Assembly: GCA_036023115.1 (NCBI GenBank)
Contig: JAYKKT010000059.1
Span: 9,497,001-9,561,000 of the forward strand
From: Brasenia schreberi
Lineage: Eukaryota > Streptophyta > Magnoliopsida > Nymphaeales > Cabombaceae
Direction of reading: 5' to 3'
Length of the DNA: 64,000 nucleotides
Shown here: positions 12,562-22,900 of the stretch, piece by piece
How the letters are laid out: the number at the start of each line of letters is the position of its first letter
Position numbering within the stretch: position 1 is the stretch's first letter
Notes under the pieces: generated by a model
The model's input: only the letters and a program-made list of their open reading frames with translations
Told to the model about the DNA's origin: nothing
Database searches by the model: none
Made by a program: the position numbers and the translations under genes

Positions 12562-13137
12562 TTTGGTTTTTTCCATCAATCACTAGAATAATTAGTTGTG
12601 ATCAAGTTCTATTAGAGTAAGATACACCAAAAATAAAGCCTCAAAACCAGAATCTGGAATATGCAGTCACTCTTAACTACAACGATCTTAACTGAAAGTT
12701 ACTTAGTAACCAAAACAATTGATTGTCGATTGTCTCAAAAATGAAACTTTCTTTCAATGATGAAGTTTCACCAACATATATAAATAATCAATCAAGTCTT
12801 GATCTTAATACTTCAACCCACGTTTCACAATGAACTGCACAGTTGCTGATTTCTTAAAAAAAATGCTGCTCTTTTTAATTCTCAACTCACTGCTTTCTTC
12901 AAAGACAATCCAAAGGATCTTCACCACCGTGAATGATCAATTGGTAAATGAACTTGCTTAGATCAAATCATTTTCAATACAATATTTTGTTGTGAATGTA
13001 CTCAACAAAAAACTAGATTCTTTTGTTATATTTGAATGAAATCGTGAGCCAAACGATTTAATAAACTTACAGATTTTCCGCCAGAATCCACTTAACTGCC
13101 TGTTAATGATCCACTATGGCTAAAAAACACGAGTTTA

Positions 13138-13150
13138 GGCTCTGATACCA
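13138..13150 (-). other. primer-binding site of copia H
   Basis: On the minus strand it reads TGGTATCAGAGCC, complementary to the 3' end of plant initiator-Met tRNA. It abuts the LTR directly. Confidence 0.9.
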
Positions 13151-13508
13151 TGTTGTTTTTGATGCATCAAATCATGCTAAATAAGATCAAGAAATATTTA
13201 GACAGAAATGGACAGAATCAGGGCTGCTGTCGCCTCTCTCTGGCCGCCAATCCCTGCTACTCTTTATTTTTAATCCATCATTCTATTCAAAACGGCAACC
13301 CTAATTACAATTTATACTAAGTAATGTTTTAACTTAAAAGATTATAATACCCCTACTTAAAGTACACGGTTCCTAATGAATCCAATCTGATTCATTAGGA
13401 CCCAGACCCTAGATTAGACCAAAAACTCTTAACTAATTCTGAATTACATAATAAACTAAAACCAGAATATACTAAATCTTGTTGAAGACGAGACATGATC
13501 TCCCAACA
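13151..13508 (-). repeat. 5' LTR of copia H
   Basis: The ends are TGTTG at 13151 and CAACA at 13508, a perfect 5-bp terminal inverted repeat. Length is 358 bp. It abuts the primer-binding site on one side and RTE LINE sequence on the other. Confidence 0.85.
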
Positions 13509-13513
13509 GTCCC

Positions 13514-14860
13514 CGCCTAACGACGTGCTGCAGTACCCAAATACATTGAAAAGTAAGCAAGGGTTACAACATTTTTGCTCGGATGTAGTAAATCAATTAC
13601 AGAGAAGATTCTCGTATTTTAAATATGGATAGATGTGGGGGGTAAGGAAGCTAGTCGTAGATAATAAGATTCATATTGGTTCTTGAAATATCATAACATT
13701 GTCCGGTAAGCTAATGGAAGTGGTAGATATTATAATCCGAAGAAAGATTCATATTCTATGTTTATAAGAGACAAAGTAGGTTGGAGAAAATGCAAAGGAG
13801 ATTGAGGATAAAGGTTTTAAATCCGAGGGAGGTTCTTTGGAGAATCTTAGAAAAAAGAGGTATTCCATTGACATACATAAACCTTATAAGAGACATGTAC
13901 GATGATGCAAAAACATGTGTGAGAACTCATGAAGGAATGACAGACTTCTTTGAAGTTAATATTGGGTTACATCAAGGATCAATTTTAAGTTTATACTTAT
14001 TTATAATGGTGCTTGATGAGTTAACAAAACATATTCAAGATGAAGTACCTTGATGTATGTTATTTGCAGATGACATTGTGTTAGTGGAAGAGTCTAAAGA
14101 AAAAGTTAATAGAAAATTGGAACTATGGAGAGAAGCATTAGAAAACAAAGACCTCCAACTTAGTAGAGCAAAGACACAATATATGGAATGTAAGTTTGAT
14201 AATTTGGTTACTTCAGAGGACATAGAAATTAAAATTGGCACACATTGCATCCCCAAAAGGAAAGTTTTAAATACATAGGGTCAATTTTTCAGAGTGATGA
14301 AAGAATTGATTGAGATGTTACACATAGAATTAATGCTGGTTGGTTAAAATGAAGAGGAGCATAAAATATTCTGTGATAAGAAAATACCATTAAAGTTAAA
14401 AGGTAAATATTATAGAGCAATTAGACCTGTCATGTTTTATGGTTATGAGTGTTGAACAGTTAATCATCAACATGTACAAAAGATGTTTGTGACAAAAATG
14501 AAGATGTTGAGATGGATGAGTGGTCATATAAGAAAAAACCGTATACATAATGAGGTTATTAGAAATAAATTATGTGTGACACCTAATAGAGGATAAAATG
14601 AGAGAATATCGTTTAAGGTGGTTTGGACATAGAGAAAGAAGATCGAAAGAAGAACCTGTAAAAATGTATGAAAAACTAGATTTTGAAAGTATTAAAAGAG
14701 GTAGAGGACGACCACAAAAGTGTTGGAAAGAAACAATAAAGAATGGTCTAGCTTATTGTGAGTTAACGGCTAACATGACACATGATAGAGCTATGTGAAA
14801 ACAAAGAATCCATGTAGCCGACCCCGTCTAGTATGGGAAAAGGTTTAGTTGTTGTTGTTG
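13514..14860 (+). pseudogene. RTE-clade LINE R1, internally deleted
   Basis: The 5' part matches the untranslated leader and endonuclease start shared with R2 and R4 (GGGGTAAGGAAGCTAGTC, then an IHIGS-type frame, then LCL.ETK). Near 13785 the endonuclease joins directly to the RT: PREVLWRILEKRGIP, LIRDMYDDAKTCVRT, LHQGSILS, then the catalytic LFADDIVL at about 14057. Most of the endonuclease and the RT fingers are therefore missing. The C-terminal domain follows with stops (KMLRWMSGHIRKNRI, LRWFGHRERR) and the tail is TTGTTGTTG. The intact family protein is about 1000 residues, with APE endonuclease and RT. Confidence 0.85.
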
Positions 14861-15134
14861 TACAACAATAACATTAGTGTTAACAAACATGATTTGAATT
14901 ACATGTCTTCACTGGGAAATGCAGTTTGACATTATACATATATAAAATACTTTGAAATCGGTTATTTGGATTATAATGTGGTATAAATGAATAAGCTATA
15001 TTTTTGTAGTTTGTGTAAAGGAGTTCTCGAGATTTATAAGTTCCTTGGGTGTTTCAAAAATTATAGAATATGTTCTTAGACACTCTATCGTGGAAGCTGA
15101 TATCTGCCAAGAATATTGAGCAAGGTCATGGGAT
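14861..15134 (+). repeat. duplicated segment, copy 2, right piece
   Basis: Resumes the segment interrupted at 8462 and is collinear with 3490-3787. The first 17 bases are the LINE target-site duplicate. Confidence 0.85.
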
Positions 15135-16029
15135 TTTCTTTTAAAAAATCTTTTCATATCTATATATAATGAAAAAATTAAAATACAGACTTAAAGAAAT
15201 CCGAAACAGTGAATTATGAATACTAAACATTTGTCAACACAAACTTGCTAATCAAATTGTCTAATCGAACAATGAATTTTCCATACAATCTCTGTTACAT
15301 GAAATGATGCTCGTACTATATCTCATGTTTTTCAATATCAATCTAGTTTTGGTGGTTCACCGATGACCATTTTTATTTCCATGAGAGATGTTTCAGTTCA
15401 TGTGACTCTTGTGCGTAAGAACTTTTACCTACCAATTATGGAGTTTTAACAACTCAATTGGTTTTGATATCATTCATGTTGAAACGTTATGTAGGATGTT
15501 TTACAAGCTTTGCAATATGAATTGAAGTGTGAAGAAGCTCCTCAGTATGTAGAATATCTATGTTTCTTTTTTCTGCCACGTAATATTCATCTTTAATTTC
15601 GTATTCCTTCTTTGCTGCAATGAGTCTCCAACATGGACTTATTGTTGTAGGTCATTAGATGGGAGCATATGCCAGTTGATAGTGATAGACTGACGAATGC
15701 ATATTATGCATGAGAAACAACTAACAAGTGAGCAGTGAGCATCTCTTTTGGTATTGCATTTGAAAGTTTCATATTGAGATTCGAGAATAACATACATGAG
15801 ATGCCATTGGCACATTTAGCAGTTCAAGATACTCTTTTGGTACATCAATCCATTTTGCATCTAAAATTTTCTTCAAACCAATGTCCATAAGCATAAGAAT
15901 AACACATTAAAACTCTTTCCGAAATTGTTTAATCTGCTTCTCTTTCTTCTTACAAAGAAAACACACAAATAGAAAATGAAAATACATGAGATGTTTACGT
16001 TAGAATCGAACGAAATGAAAAATGCTATG
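15135..16029. other. right arm of hAT G, no gene recognised
   Basis: AT-rich sequence between the duplicated segment and the hAT right terminus. It is presumably the 5' leader of the minus-strand transposase. The open frame at 15873-16139 has no recognisable domain. Confidence 0.4.
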
Positions 16030-16210
16030 AGAATAAAGATGGGTCGAGGTCGTCTAGCAGAGATGGTGGACTGCGAGTTGTGAATCTGTGACTGTGATGG
16101 ATCGTTTAGCAGATATGGCACTGACAAACCGTAAGTCATGAACTCATGATGGATCGTCTAACACAGATGGCATACCACGAGCTGTGATGGGTCGTCTAGC
16201 AGATTTGTGA
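16030..16210. repeat. imperfect tandem repeat, subterminal in hAT G
   Basis: The motif GATGG(A/G)TCG(T)CTAGCAGA recurs four times at about 40-60 bp spacing (near 16040, 16097, 16148 and 16188). The text CCACGAGCTGTGATGGGT near 16176 also occurs near 8096 on the other side of the insertion stack. This fits subterminal transposase-binding repeats of hAT G. Confidence 0.6.
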
Positions 16211-16657
16211 AAAACTCGTAAGAAAATGCAGGAAAGTCTGAGAGACGACCAATGAGAAAAAACCCTAATTGAATTGAGAAAACAATAATAAAATTTAGAT
16301 CAGATTTAAGATTTCAAATATTTTGATCCAAAGATCCAAAATACCAAAGCACGGGATAAGGCAAAGATCAAGTTGAGGTGGGCAGACTGTAAAGGATTTT
16401 AAAGTTTTTAAAAATTTTCAACACCCGATTACAACTTTTTGAAATTTTGGATGAGGTGATCGCCCCACTCCGATACATCATGGATCCGCCGCTGTCTATA
16501 GTCTAGGTTGGGTGTCTACAGTCTGTTGGAAGTAACACGGAAAGAATAGATGTCGTGTTGGGGTTGACCTCAAATATACAAATACGAGATGAGACGACAC
16601 GAATACTACCCAGAACAGGAAATTAGCAGTTTACCTCCCTGCCCAAAAACTGCTAAG

Positions 16658-16663
16658 CACGTG
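16658..16663. promoter_or_regulatory. G-box CACGTG
   Basis: Palindromic bZIP/bHLH site in the 440-bp interval between hAT G and the gene start. A second CACGTG is at 16779-16784. Function not shown. Confidence 0.4.
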
Positions 16664-16778
16664 ATAGACGCTGCCATAAATGCCTTCCTTTTTCCCATCG
16701 AAAAAAACAGCCCTTCTCTTGGACCAACAGATCTCTTCTCGCAATCTTTCCAACTCAAGTCACCAGTTCCTCTTAAAC

Positions 16779-16784
16779 CACGTG
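16779..16784. promoter_or_regulatory. G-box CACGTG (second)
   Basis: It sits in CCACGTGTC, a good plant G-box context, 150 bp upstream of the ATG. Confidence 0.4.
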
Positions 16785-16798
16785 TCGTTCCTAGCTTT

Positions 16799-16808
16799 TC
16801 AACGGATA
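16799..16808 (+). promoter_or_regulatory. MSA-like element (AACGG core)
   Basis: TCAACGGATA contains the AACGG core bound by three-repeat MYB factors in plant G2/M-phase promoters. It lies about 130 bp upstream of the start codon. A single 5-bp core can occur by chance; the case rests on its position and on the gene's KEN motif. Confidence 0.35.
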
Positions 16809-16860
16809 ACTTTCGGATTTGAATTCAAAATTCAAATTTAAATTTGGCAAAACTTCAAAC

Positions 16861-16874
16861 ATGGTTTCAACAGA

Positions 16875-16922
<48 letters not shown>

Positions 16923-16938
16923 TCGATCCGGAAAATGA
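16861..16938 (+). promoter_or_regulatory. upstream ORF overlapping the main start codon
   Basis: An ATG at 16861 opens a 25-codon frame through the CT/AC repeat (Leu-Ser then Thr-His alternation). Its TGA at 16936-16938 overlaps the main ATG at 16935. It matters only if transcription starts upstream of 16861, which the sequence does not show. Confidence 0.4.
16876..16921. repeat. CT then AC dinucleotide microsatellite in the 5' leader
   Basis: About 12 CT units run directly into about 10 AC units, 14 bp before the start codon. Length changes here would move an upstream ORF frame. Confidence 0.9.
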
Positions 16939-19900
16939 TGGATTACTATAGCTTGAAAAGAAGAGATCTGCAGGATCTCTGCAAGAAGCATAATCTCCCT
17001 GCGAACGTCACCAACCTTAAGATGGCTGACAGTCTCGCAGCGCTCCTCAAGGTATGCCTGCAGAACCTTGATTCTTGGTATTTGCTTCTCACCTTTTACT
17101 TACGATCGGAGAAGTTCAGGAAGTTGATATTATTTGGTTGGAATACAACTTGGGCAGGTACCTGAAAAGGTCGAAACAGTGGGGCCGACCTGCTCCAAGG
17201 CTTCTGTTGGCAGCAATGGCGGAGTTGCAGCTGACAATAACGTAGTGAAGAAAGTTAAGTTTATTGAACAAGAGAAGCCTGAGAAGGCGGCCTCAGAGTT
17301 GACCAACCAGCCACAGAGAACTTTTGGGCCCGAGTTTGGCCCAAGATCAAGGAGGAAACCCCTCTCTGCTTTGCAAGAATTCAGTATAAATGATGATGAA
17401 AGTACCACTTTCAGAAGAAGAACAAGTGCGGCTCCTCTGCCTGAATTTGCCGATGAGAAAAAAGCTAAGAAAGTTACGTTCCTTGAGCAAGAGAAACCTG
17501 AGAAGGCGGCATCAGAGTCAACCAGAAAACCAGAGAAAACTACGGAGGCTGAGCGTGGTCCAAGAACAAGGAGAAAATCTCTTGCTGTTGTGCAGAAATT
17601 CAGTACAGATGATCAAGAAATTGGAGAAATGGAGGTTCAAGGAAACCCTGCCACTTTCAGAAGAAGAACAAGGTCCTTTTCTAGGAACGATATGGACGCG
17701 ACGGCGGTCGCCTTGCCTGAATCTGCTGATCAGAAACAAGCTAAAAAGGTTACGTTTCTTGAGCAAGAGAAACCCGAGAAGGTGGCATCAGAGTTAACCA
17801 ACAAGCCAGAGAAAACTATGGAGCCTGAGCGTCGCCCAAGAACAAGGAGGAAGTGTCTCTATTTTGTGCAAAAATTCAGTAAAAATGATAAAGAACTTGG
17901 AGAAATGGAGGTTCAAGAAAACCCTGTTGCTTTCAGAAGAACAAGGTCCTCTGCTTCGAATGATGTCAATGCAAGGGCCGTCTCCCTGCTCAAATCTGCT
18001 GATGAGAAAGAAGCTAAGAAAGTAACGTTTGATGAGCAAGAGAAGCTCGAGAAGATGGGCTCAGAGTTAAGCAACAAACCGCAGAAAAATGACGAGCCCA
18101 AGCATGGCCCAAGAACAAGGAGAAAGTCTCTATCTTCCATGCAGAAATTCAGTACAAATGACCAAGAAATAGGAGAAATGGAGGTTGAAGAAAATCCTGC
18201 CACTTTCAGAAGAAAAACAAGGTCCTTCGCTCGAAATGATGTTGATGCAGGGGCTGCCTCTGTGCTTGAATCTGCTCTGGGGGGAGAAACTAAGAAACAA
18301 ACAAGGAAATCCAAAAGGAAAAACAAGGTCAGCAAAGACATTCATGACGCCCAAGCACCATTGCCGGCTACCGTCATTCTGTCGAGCACCAGTGAGGAAG
18401 ATGGAGGCGGAGGCGAAGCAGACAAAGAAACTGCAGCGGAGAAGATGAAAGCATCCGAGTTGCCTGCTTCACGATCTCTGAGGAGCAGAAAGGTCTTAAT
18501 ATTAGAGAATGAAGTTTCAGTTCAGGAAGTCCAAAAGCAAAACAAGGTAGATAAAAAAGCCAAACTTAGACAGGCCGTGAGAAAAACAACGGAAAAAACA
18601 GAAGATGAGGTGGAAGTTGACGAAAGGATGAGGTTAACAGAACCCCATGTGCAGACAAGATCAAAGAATACAAAGAGGAAATCTAAGACAGAGTTCACGG
18701 ACAATGAGCAGATTTTGCCTGAAAGACCTTCAAGAAAGTTCAGACGACAAGCTAAAATGAACGACCCATTTTCATTTTCTGAGACTGAGGGTTGCAATAT
18801 ACAAACAAGCAATGTGCTTCAAAAAGATGAAAAGGTAGTTGAAGCACCAGCCAAACTAACTAGTCGCAGTCAGCACAAACAGGGCAATGGTTTCATTGAT
18901 GAAGCCAGGGATGCACGCCGAGATCAAACAAATCTTGCGGATGAAACTTTTAAGCGATCAGAATCTGCAAAATCAAAAAAGCGAAGGGTGAAAAGCAGGA
19001 AAAATTTAGCAAGGTTAGACAATCAATCATCATCTGAATGTGCTGGAGATGTGGAGGATAATGAAGATAAAACAGTCGCCGCAGAACCTGATGAGCTCCA
19101 TGGATTTACGTCAGAGGCTGTAGTAGAATCAGACTTAGACATCTCTCATTTGCAAACTGATGAACAGATACAACAAAAGGGTTCAGAAAGTGAGAGGGCG
19201 GTATGTGCTGTAGAACCAGATCAAGAGAAGCTGGAAATGATAGAAGAGGATGATGCGGTTGGATATATTCCTGGCAATTGTGACCTTCAATGCATGGAAA
19301 GAAATTCATCTTTGTACCTGAAAGTTGTCATTGAAGATGCAGAGAGTAGATTCGAGGATGTACAAGGAATGCATCAAGTCATGGACATTCAACAACATCA
19401 GCATGTGCTTAATGCTTCTGAAGGACTTATGCCAGCAAAGAAAGATCATGAATTGATTGATCATCGTCTAGAAGGTCAGTGTGTGGATGCTGACATAGAG
19501 GAGGCTGAATTTAAATGCTATGAGAAAGGAGGAGGAAACCCTTTCAATCAATCAGATTGTGCTTTTACTAATCCAACGGATAACACCCACTGTAAGAGAA
19601 AGTTTTCTGATTGCATATCCCTTATAAGCTACCATATTCTCTGGAATGAGTAATTCCTGTTAGTTTATTAAGTAGATATTTGTATTTTACATCCTCACTG
19701 GAAGATTTTTGGGTGAAACAGATGTTCTAGCTAGTCCCCATTTACATGAGAACTGTGATGAAGCTAGTGAAGAGGACGTGGATGTGATGGCCCTGGAGGT
19801 TGTAGCGGATCACAATGAATTTCCTTACAAATACAATGACCTGTTTATACAGGGCAAGAAAGATCCTGAATTGATCGTTTATTGTCCAGAAGGTGAGTGT

Positions 19901-22900
19901 GTAGGTGTTGACATGGAGGAGACTAGATTTAGTTCATATGGAAATGAAGAAGGAAGCCCTCTCAATCAATCAGATTGTGCTTTTATCAATCCAACAGTTA
20001 ACAACTGCTGTAAGTGAAAATTTGTTCACCTCTATACCCCTAATTAAGCTATCATAGTCTAAGGAATGAGTAATTCATGTTGTTTATTAAGTAGATTTTT
20101 GTCTTTCACATCCTAACTGGAAAAATTTCAGGTGAAACAGATGTTCCAGCTTGTCCTCATTTAGATCAGAACTGTGATGAACCTAGTAAAGAGGTGGTGG
20201 ATTTTATGCCCCTAGAGGTTGTAGCAGAGAATGAGGAATTTCCTAATGAATCCAATGACCTGGAACCTTGTTTTACAGCAATCAGCAAGACTAACAAGGA
20301 GTTTCTCCCTGAGAGCTTTGTCGTCGATGAAATTGCATTAGATTGTGACTGTTCTTGTCCAACTCTTAATACATCTATTGAGGAACATATTGAGTTGTGT
20401 AAGTAGTCTGTTTCGACTTTCCTTTTGGCTATTTTTTGGTGGTGAAATTGATAGTCCAATGAAACTGCTTAGTGTTCTCATATGTGGGTAGATGATGTGA
20501 CGGATTATCTGTAACTATTGCAGGCAAAACTGCTTCTTGGGTTCCTAATGAGGGAACATTGAGCTCAAATTGTTTATGCAGGATCCCCGTCTCACCCTAT
20601 GGTGGACAAAATGAACTGGGTTAGTAATTTGACATTGTCTCTTATTAAGTAGTTCTTAAACTTCTATGCATGTTGGAATTTTATTTTAAAACAATTGGTC
20701 CATAAATAGTTGGCAAATTATTGATAGGGAAGTTGATGCCTACTGTTATTGGTACCACCGTCGGTTCACATATGGACTGTGACACAGAGACAGGGAATGA
20801 CACAAAACATTCAAGTGAAATTGTCTCCGAGAATGTAGAAGAGGAAAGGGCTTCCCCCAGAACTTCCACAGAAGACCCTGTGTACCATGGCCATACAAAA
20901 GATGGAGGAGTCAAAGAAGCATCGGTGATTAATGCACAAAACACAAGTGAAGTCTTTGTATCAGAATGTGGATACAGTTCTTCCATCATCACAACCATGA
21001 TAAACAGCGGACCACGTAAGGTTTCTCCATACATAATTATCTGAAGGAAGTGAACCTCTATTCACTCTAGTTATTAGCTTAATTAATTAGTCAACTTGGC
21101 TCACATCTTTGAATAATTATTACAGTTAAAAGTTGTTTCGGTCATATGAAGCAAGCTACAGTTAGCCCCATGAAGAATAATTACCTATTCGAGAACAACA
21201 AGGAAGAACATGATGGTTCGTATTTTTTGATGTGTTTGTGTGTGCATTTCTTTTCAACTGCTATTCAGTGCTAGTATTTTGTCCATCTGCAGTACACGGA
21301 GGGCAAGGTTATAGATTTCTTACAGTACTTAGCCCATCTTTTATTTGCAACACTGAACATGTGTCAAGAGATTGTCTTTCTAGAGAACCAAACCTGTCAT
21401 GAAATTGATATTGGGCCTTTTGGAGTAAATGATCTTGCTCAACGCATTTCAGGTGATAGTCGATCAACTGAGTTTGATATGCATCATTTGTCAATGCCAG
21501 TTCCAGACAGTATTGAGGATGTTAGCCCTGCAACTCCGTTTATTGATGCTGTTCATGGGGGGTTTCCGAGTAGGAACAGCTCCACTTGTGCGGCACATGC
21601 TCTTGGAGATAATGATGAGATAAAAGCCTACGATTACTTTGACATGATCTGTGATGAACAGCTGACAGATAAAGAAGTTAACGAAGAAGATCTCAGGAAA
21701 TCTCTTGGTTATGCTAATCATGCAGAAGAAATGAACATGGATGAAACTTTTCAACTTTATCAAGAAGTTCTAGAGTCTGTACGCAATGTTCAAATAATTC
21801 ATGATCTCAATTACCAGGCCTATGACAGAGAACTATCATTTCATAGTGGAGTCAGGATAACTTATCTTGATAAGGAGGCTGATGGCTTAGATATTCGGGA
21901 AGCTGACAATCCTCAATACCCTTCACAAAAATATGAAGTTCAACAAGATGGTGCTGCAGACGATGGTTGTATTGGCATGAACATATTCGAGTGCAGGAAA
22001 AGAGAACATGAAAATTGTCAAGCAGCAAAAAGCTTCGGCGAATTTCTTTCACAAGAGATTGTCAGCCAAGAAAGTGTCAGTCCCACTATCCAGGATGGAG
22101 TTCCTCTGGGAACTCAAGACAATGCTGAAAATATTACTGAAGAAAAGTTTACCCTCGATAAAGACGACTGTCGCCCTGGGATGACAATCCTTCATGAATC
22201 TGCTCCTGAAGTCATTCAAGATAACAATCTCATTTCCAAGATCTTAATCACAGAGGAAGGGGATGCAGAAGTGCCCATTGTGGGAGAGTGTAAAGAGGAA
22301 AACAGTGATACAATCTCGGTAAAAGTAATTTGTGGATATGTTTCACTAGCTCAAGCAAACACGGAATGCATGAAAATGATTGATGATGATCAAAATTCCC
22401 TGCATAAACTTGATCTTTTCACTGACGAAAAGCCTGATAAAGTCGAGACCACTCAAACAAATCCAGAAACGTCTGGGCTTCATGTTCATGGAATTCAATA
22501 CGACAAAGTTCTATTAGATGATCAACATGATTCTGAAAATATTCCTGCTAAGTTTAATCTAGACCAAGCAGAATATTTCCCTGTGATGTCAGTCGTTCAT
22601 GAATATGTTCCTGAAACCAATGAATACGAAAATGCCGTTTCAGAATCCACAATTTCAGAAGAGGAGGGTAATGAAGGAGTGCCTAATGTAGGACAGTATA
22701 ATGAGGAGGTAAATGGCGATAATGATTCAGTCATTGATGCACGTGAGTACATTCCTCAAGCTCAAGAATGCAATGAATGTATTGGAATAGTAGATAGTGA
22801 TCAAAGTGCCCTTCGGAGGCATGATCTTGACAGTGGCAAAGAGTTGGAAGAAGTTCAGACTCAAACAAGTTCTGAAGCATCTGGCGCTGATGCTCATGCA

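Larger units (their letters stand above)
9237..13508 (-). mobile_element. Ty1/copia element H, 3'-truncated
   Basis: Reverse-strand copia: 5' LTR at 13151-13508, primer-binding site at 13138-13150, then gag, protease, integrase and RT reading leftwards. The RT stops at about 9237, so the last RT part, RNase H and 3' LTR are absent. It belongs to the same broad lineage as element C (shared LQW/WLA gag text, FVMNT linker), but the LTRs differ. Without a second LTR, target duplication cannot be tested. Confidence 0.85.
8463..14860 (+). mobile_element. composite RTE LINE insertion with 17-bp target duplication
   Basis: The 17-mer TACAACAATAACATTAG is present at 8446-8462 and again at 14861-14877. 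The duplicated segment is collinear across these two points, so everything between arrived as an insertion. The right end is a typical plant RTE 3' end: GTATGGGAAAAGG, then TTTAG, then a TTG run. The inserted body is composite: an SRP9-like exon, unassigned sequence, a truncated reverse-strand copia and an internally deleted RTE LINE. Confidence 0.75.
5051..16494 (-). mobile_element. hAT transposon G (ZMYM1/TTF type), with nested insertions
   Basis: The left terminus CGGTGGCGGATCC at 5051 and the right terminus GGATCCGCCGCTG ending at 16494 form a terminal inverted repeat matching at 11 of 13 positions. The flanking 8-mers, CCTAGAGT at 5043-5050 and TCTATAGT at 16495-16502, match at 6 of 8, as expected for an old hAT target duplication. 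A decayed transposase on the minus strand lies at 5780-8077. Much of the 11.4 kb is later insertion: the duplicated segment, the LINE and copia H. Without these the element is about 4.5 kb, a normal autonomous size. Confidence 0.75.

Noticed and set aside
17390..18448. Several overlapping frames on both strands inside exon 2 of the large gene
   Set aside because: They are shadows caused by the repeated codons of the real exon; the spliced frame explains the region.
21293..21383. Earlier start for exon 8, using the AG at 21291-21292
   Set aside because: In phase 1 this reads into a TGA near 21398. The AG at 21382-21383 after a pyrimidine stretch keeps the phase and the long frame.
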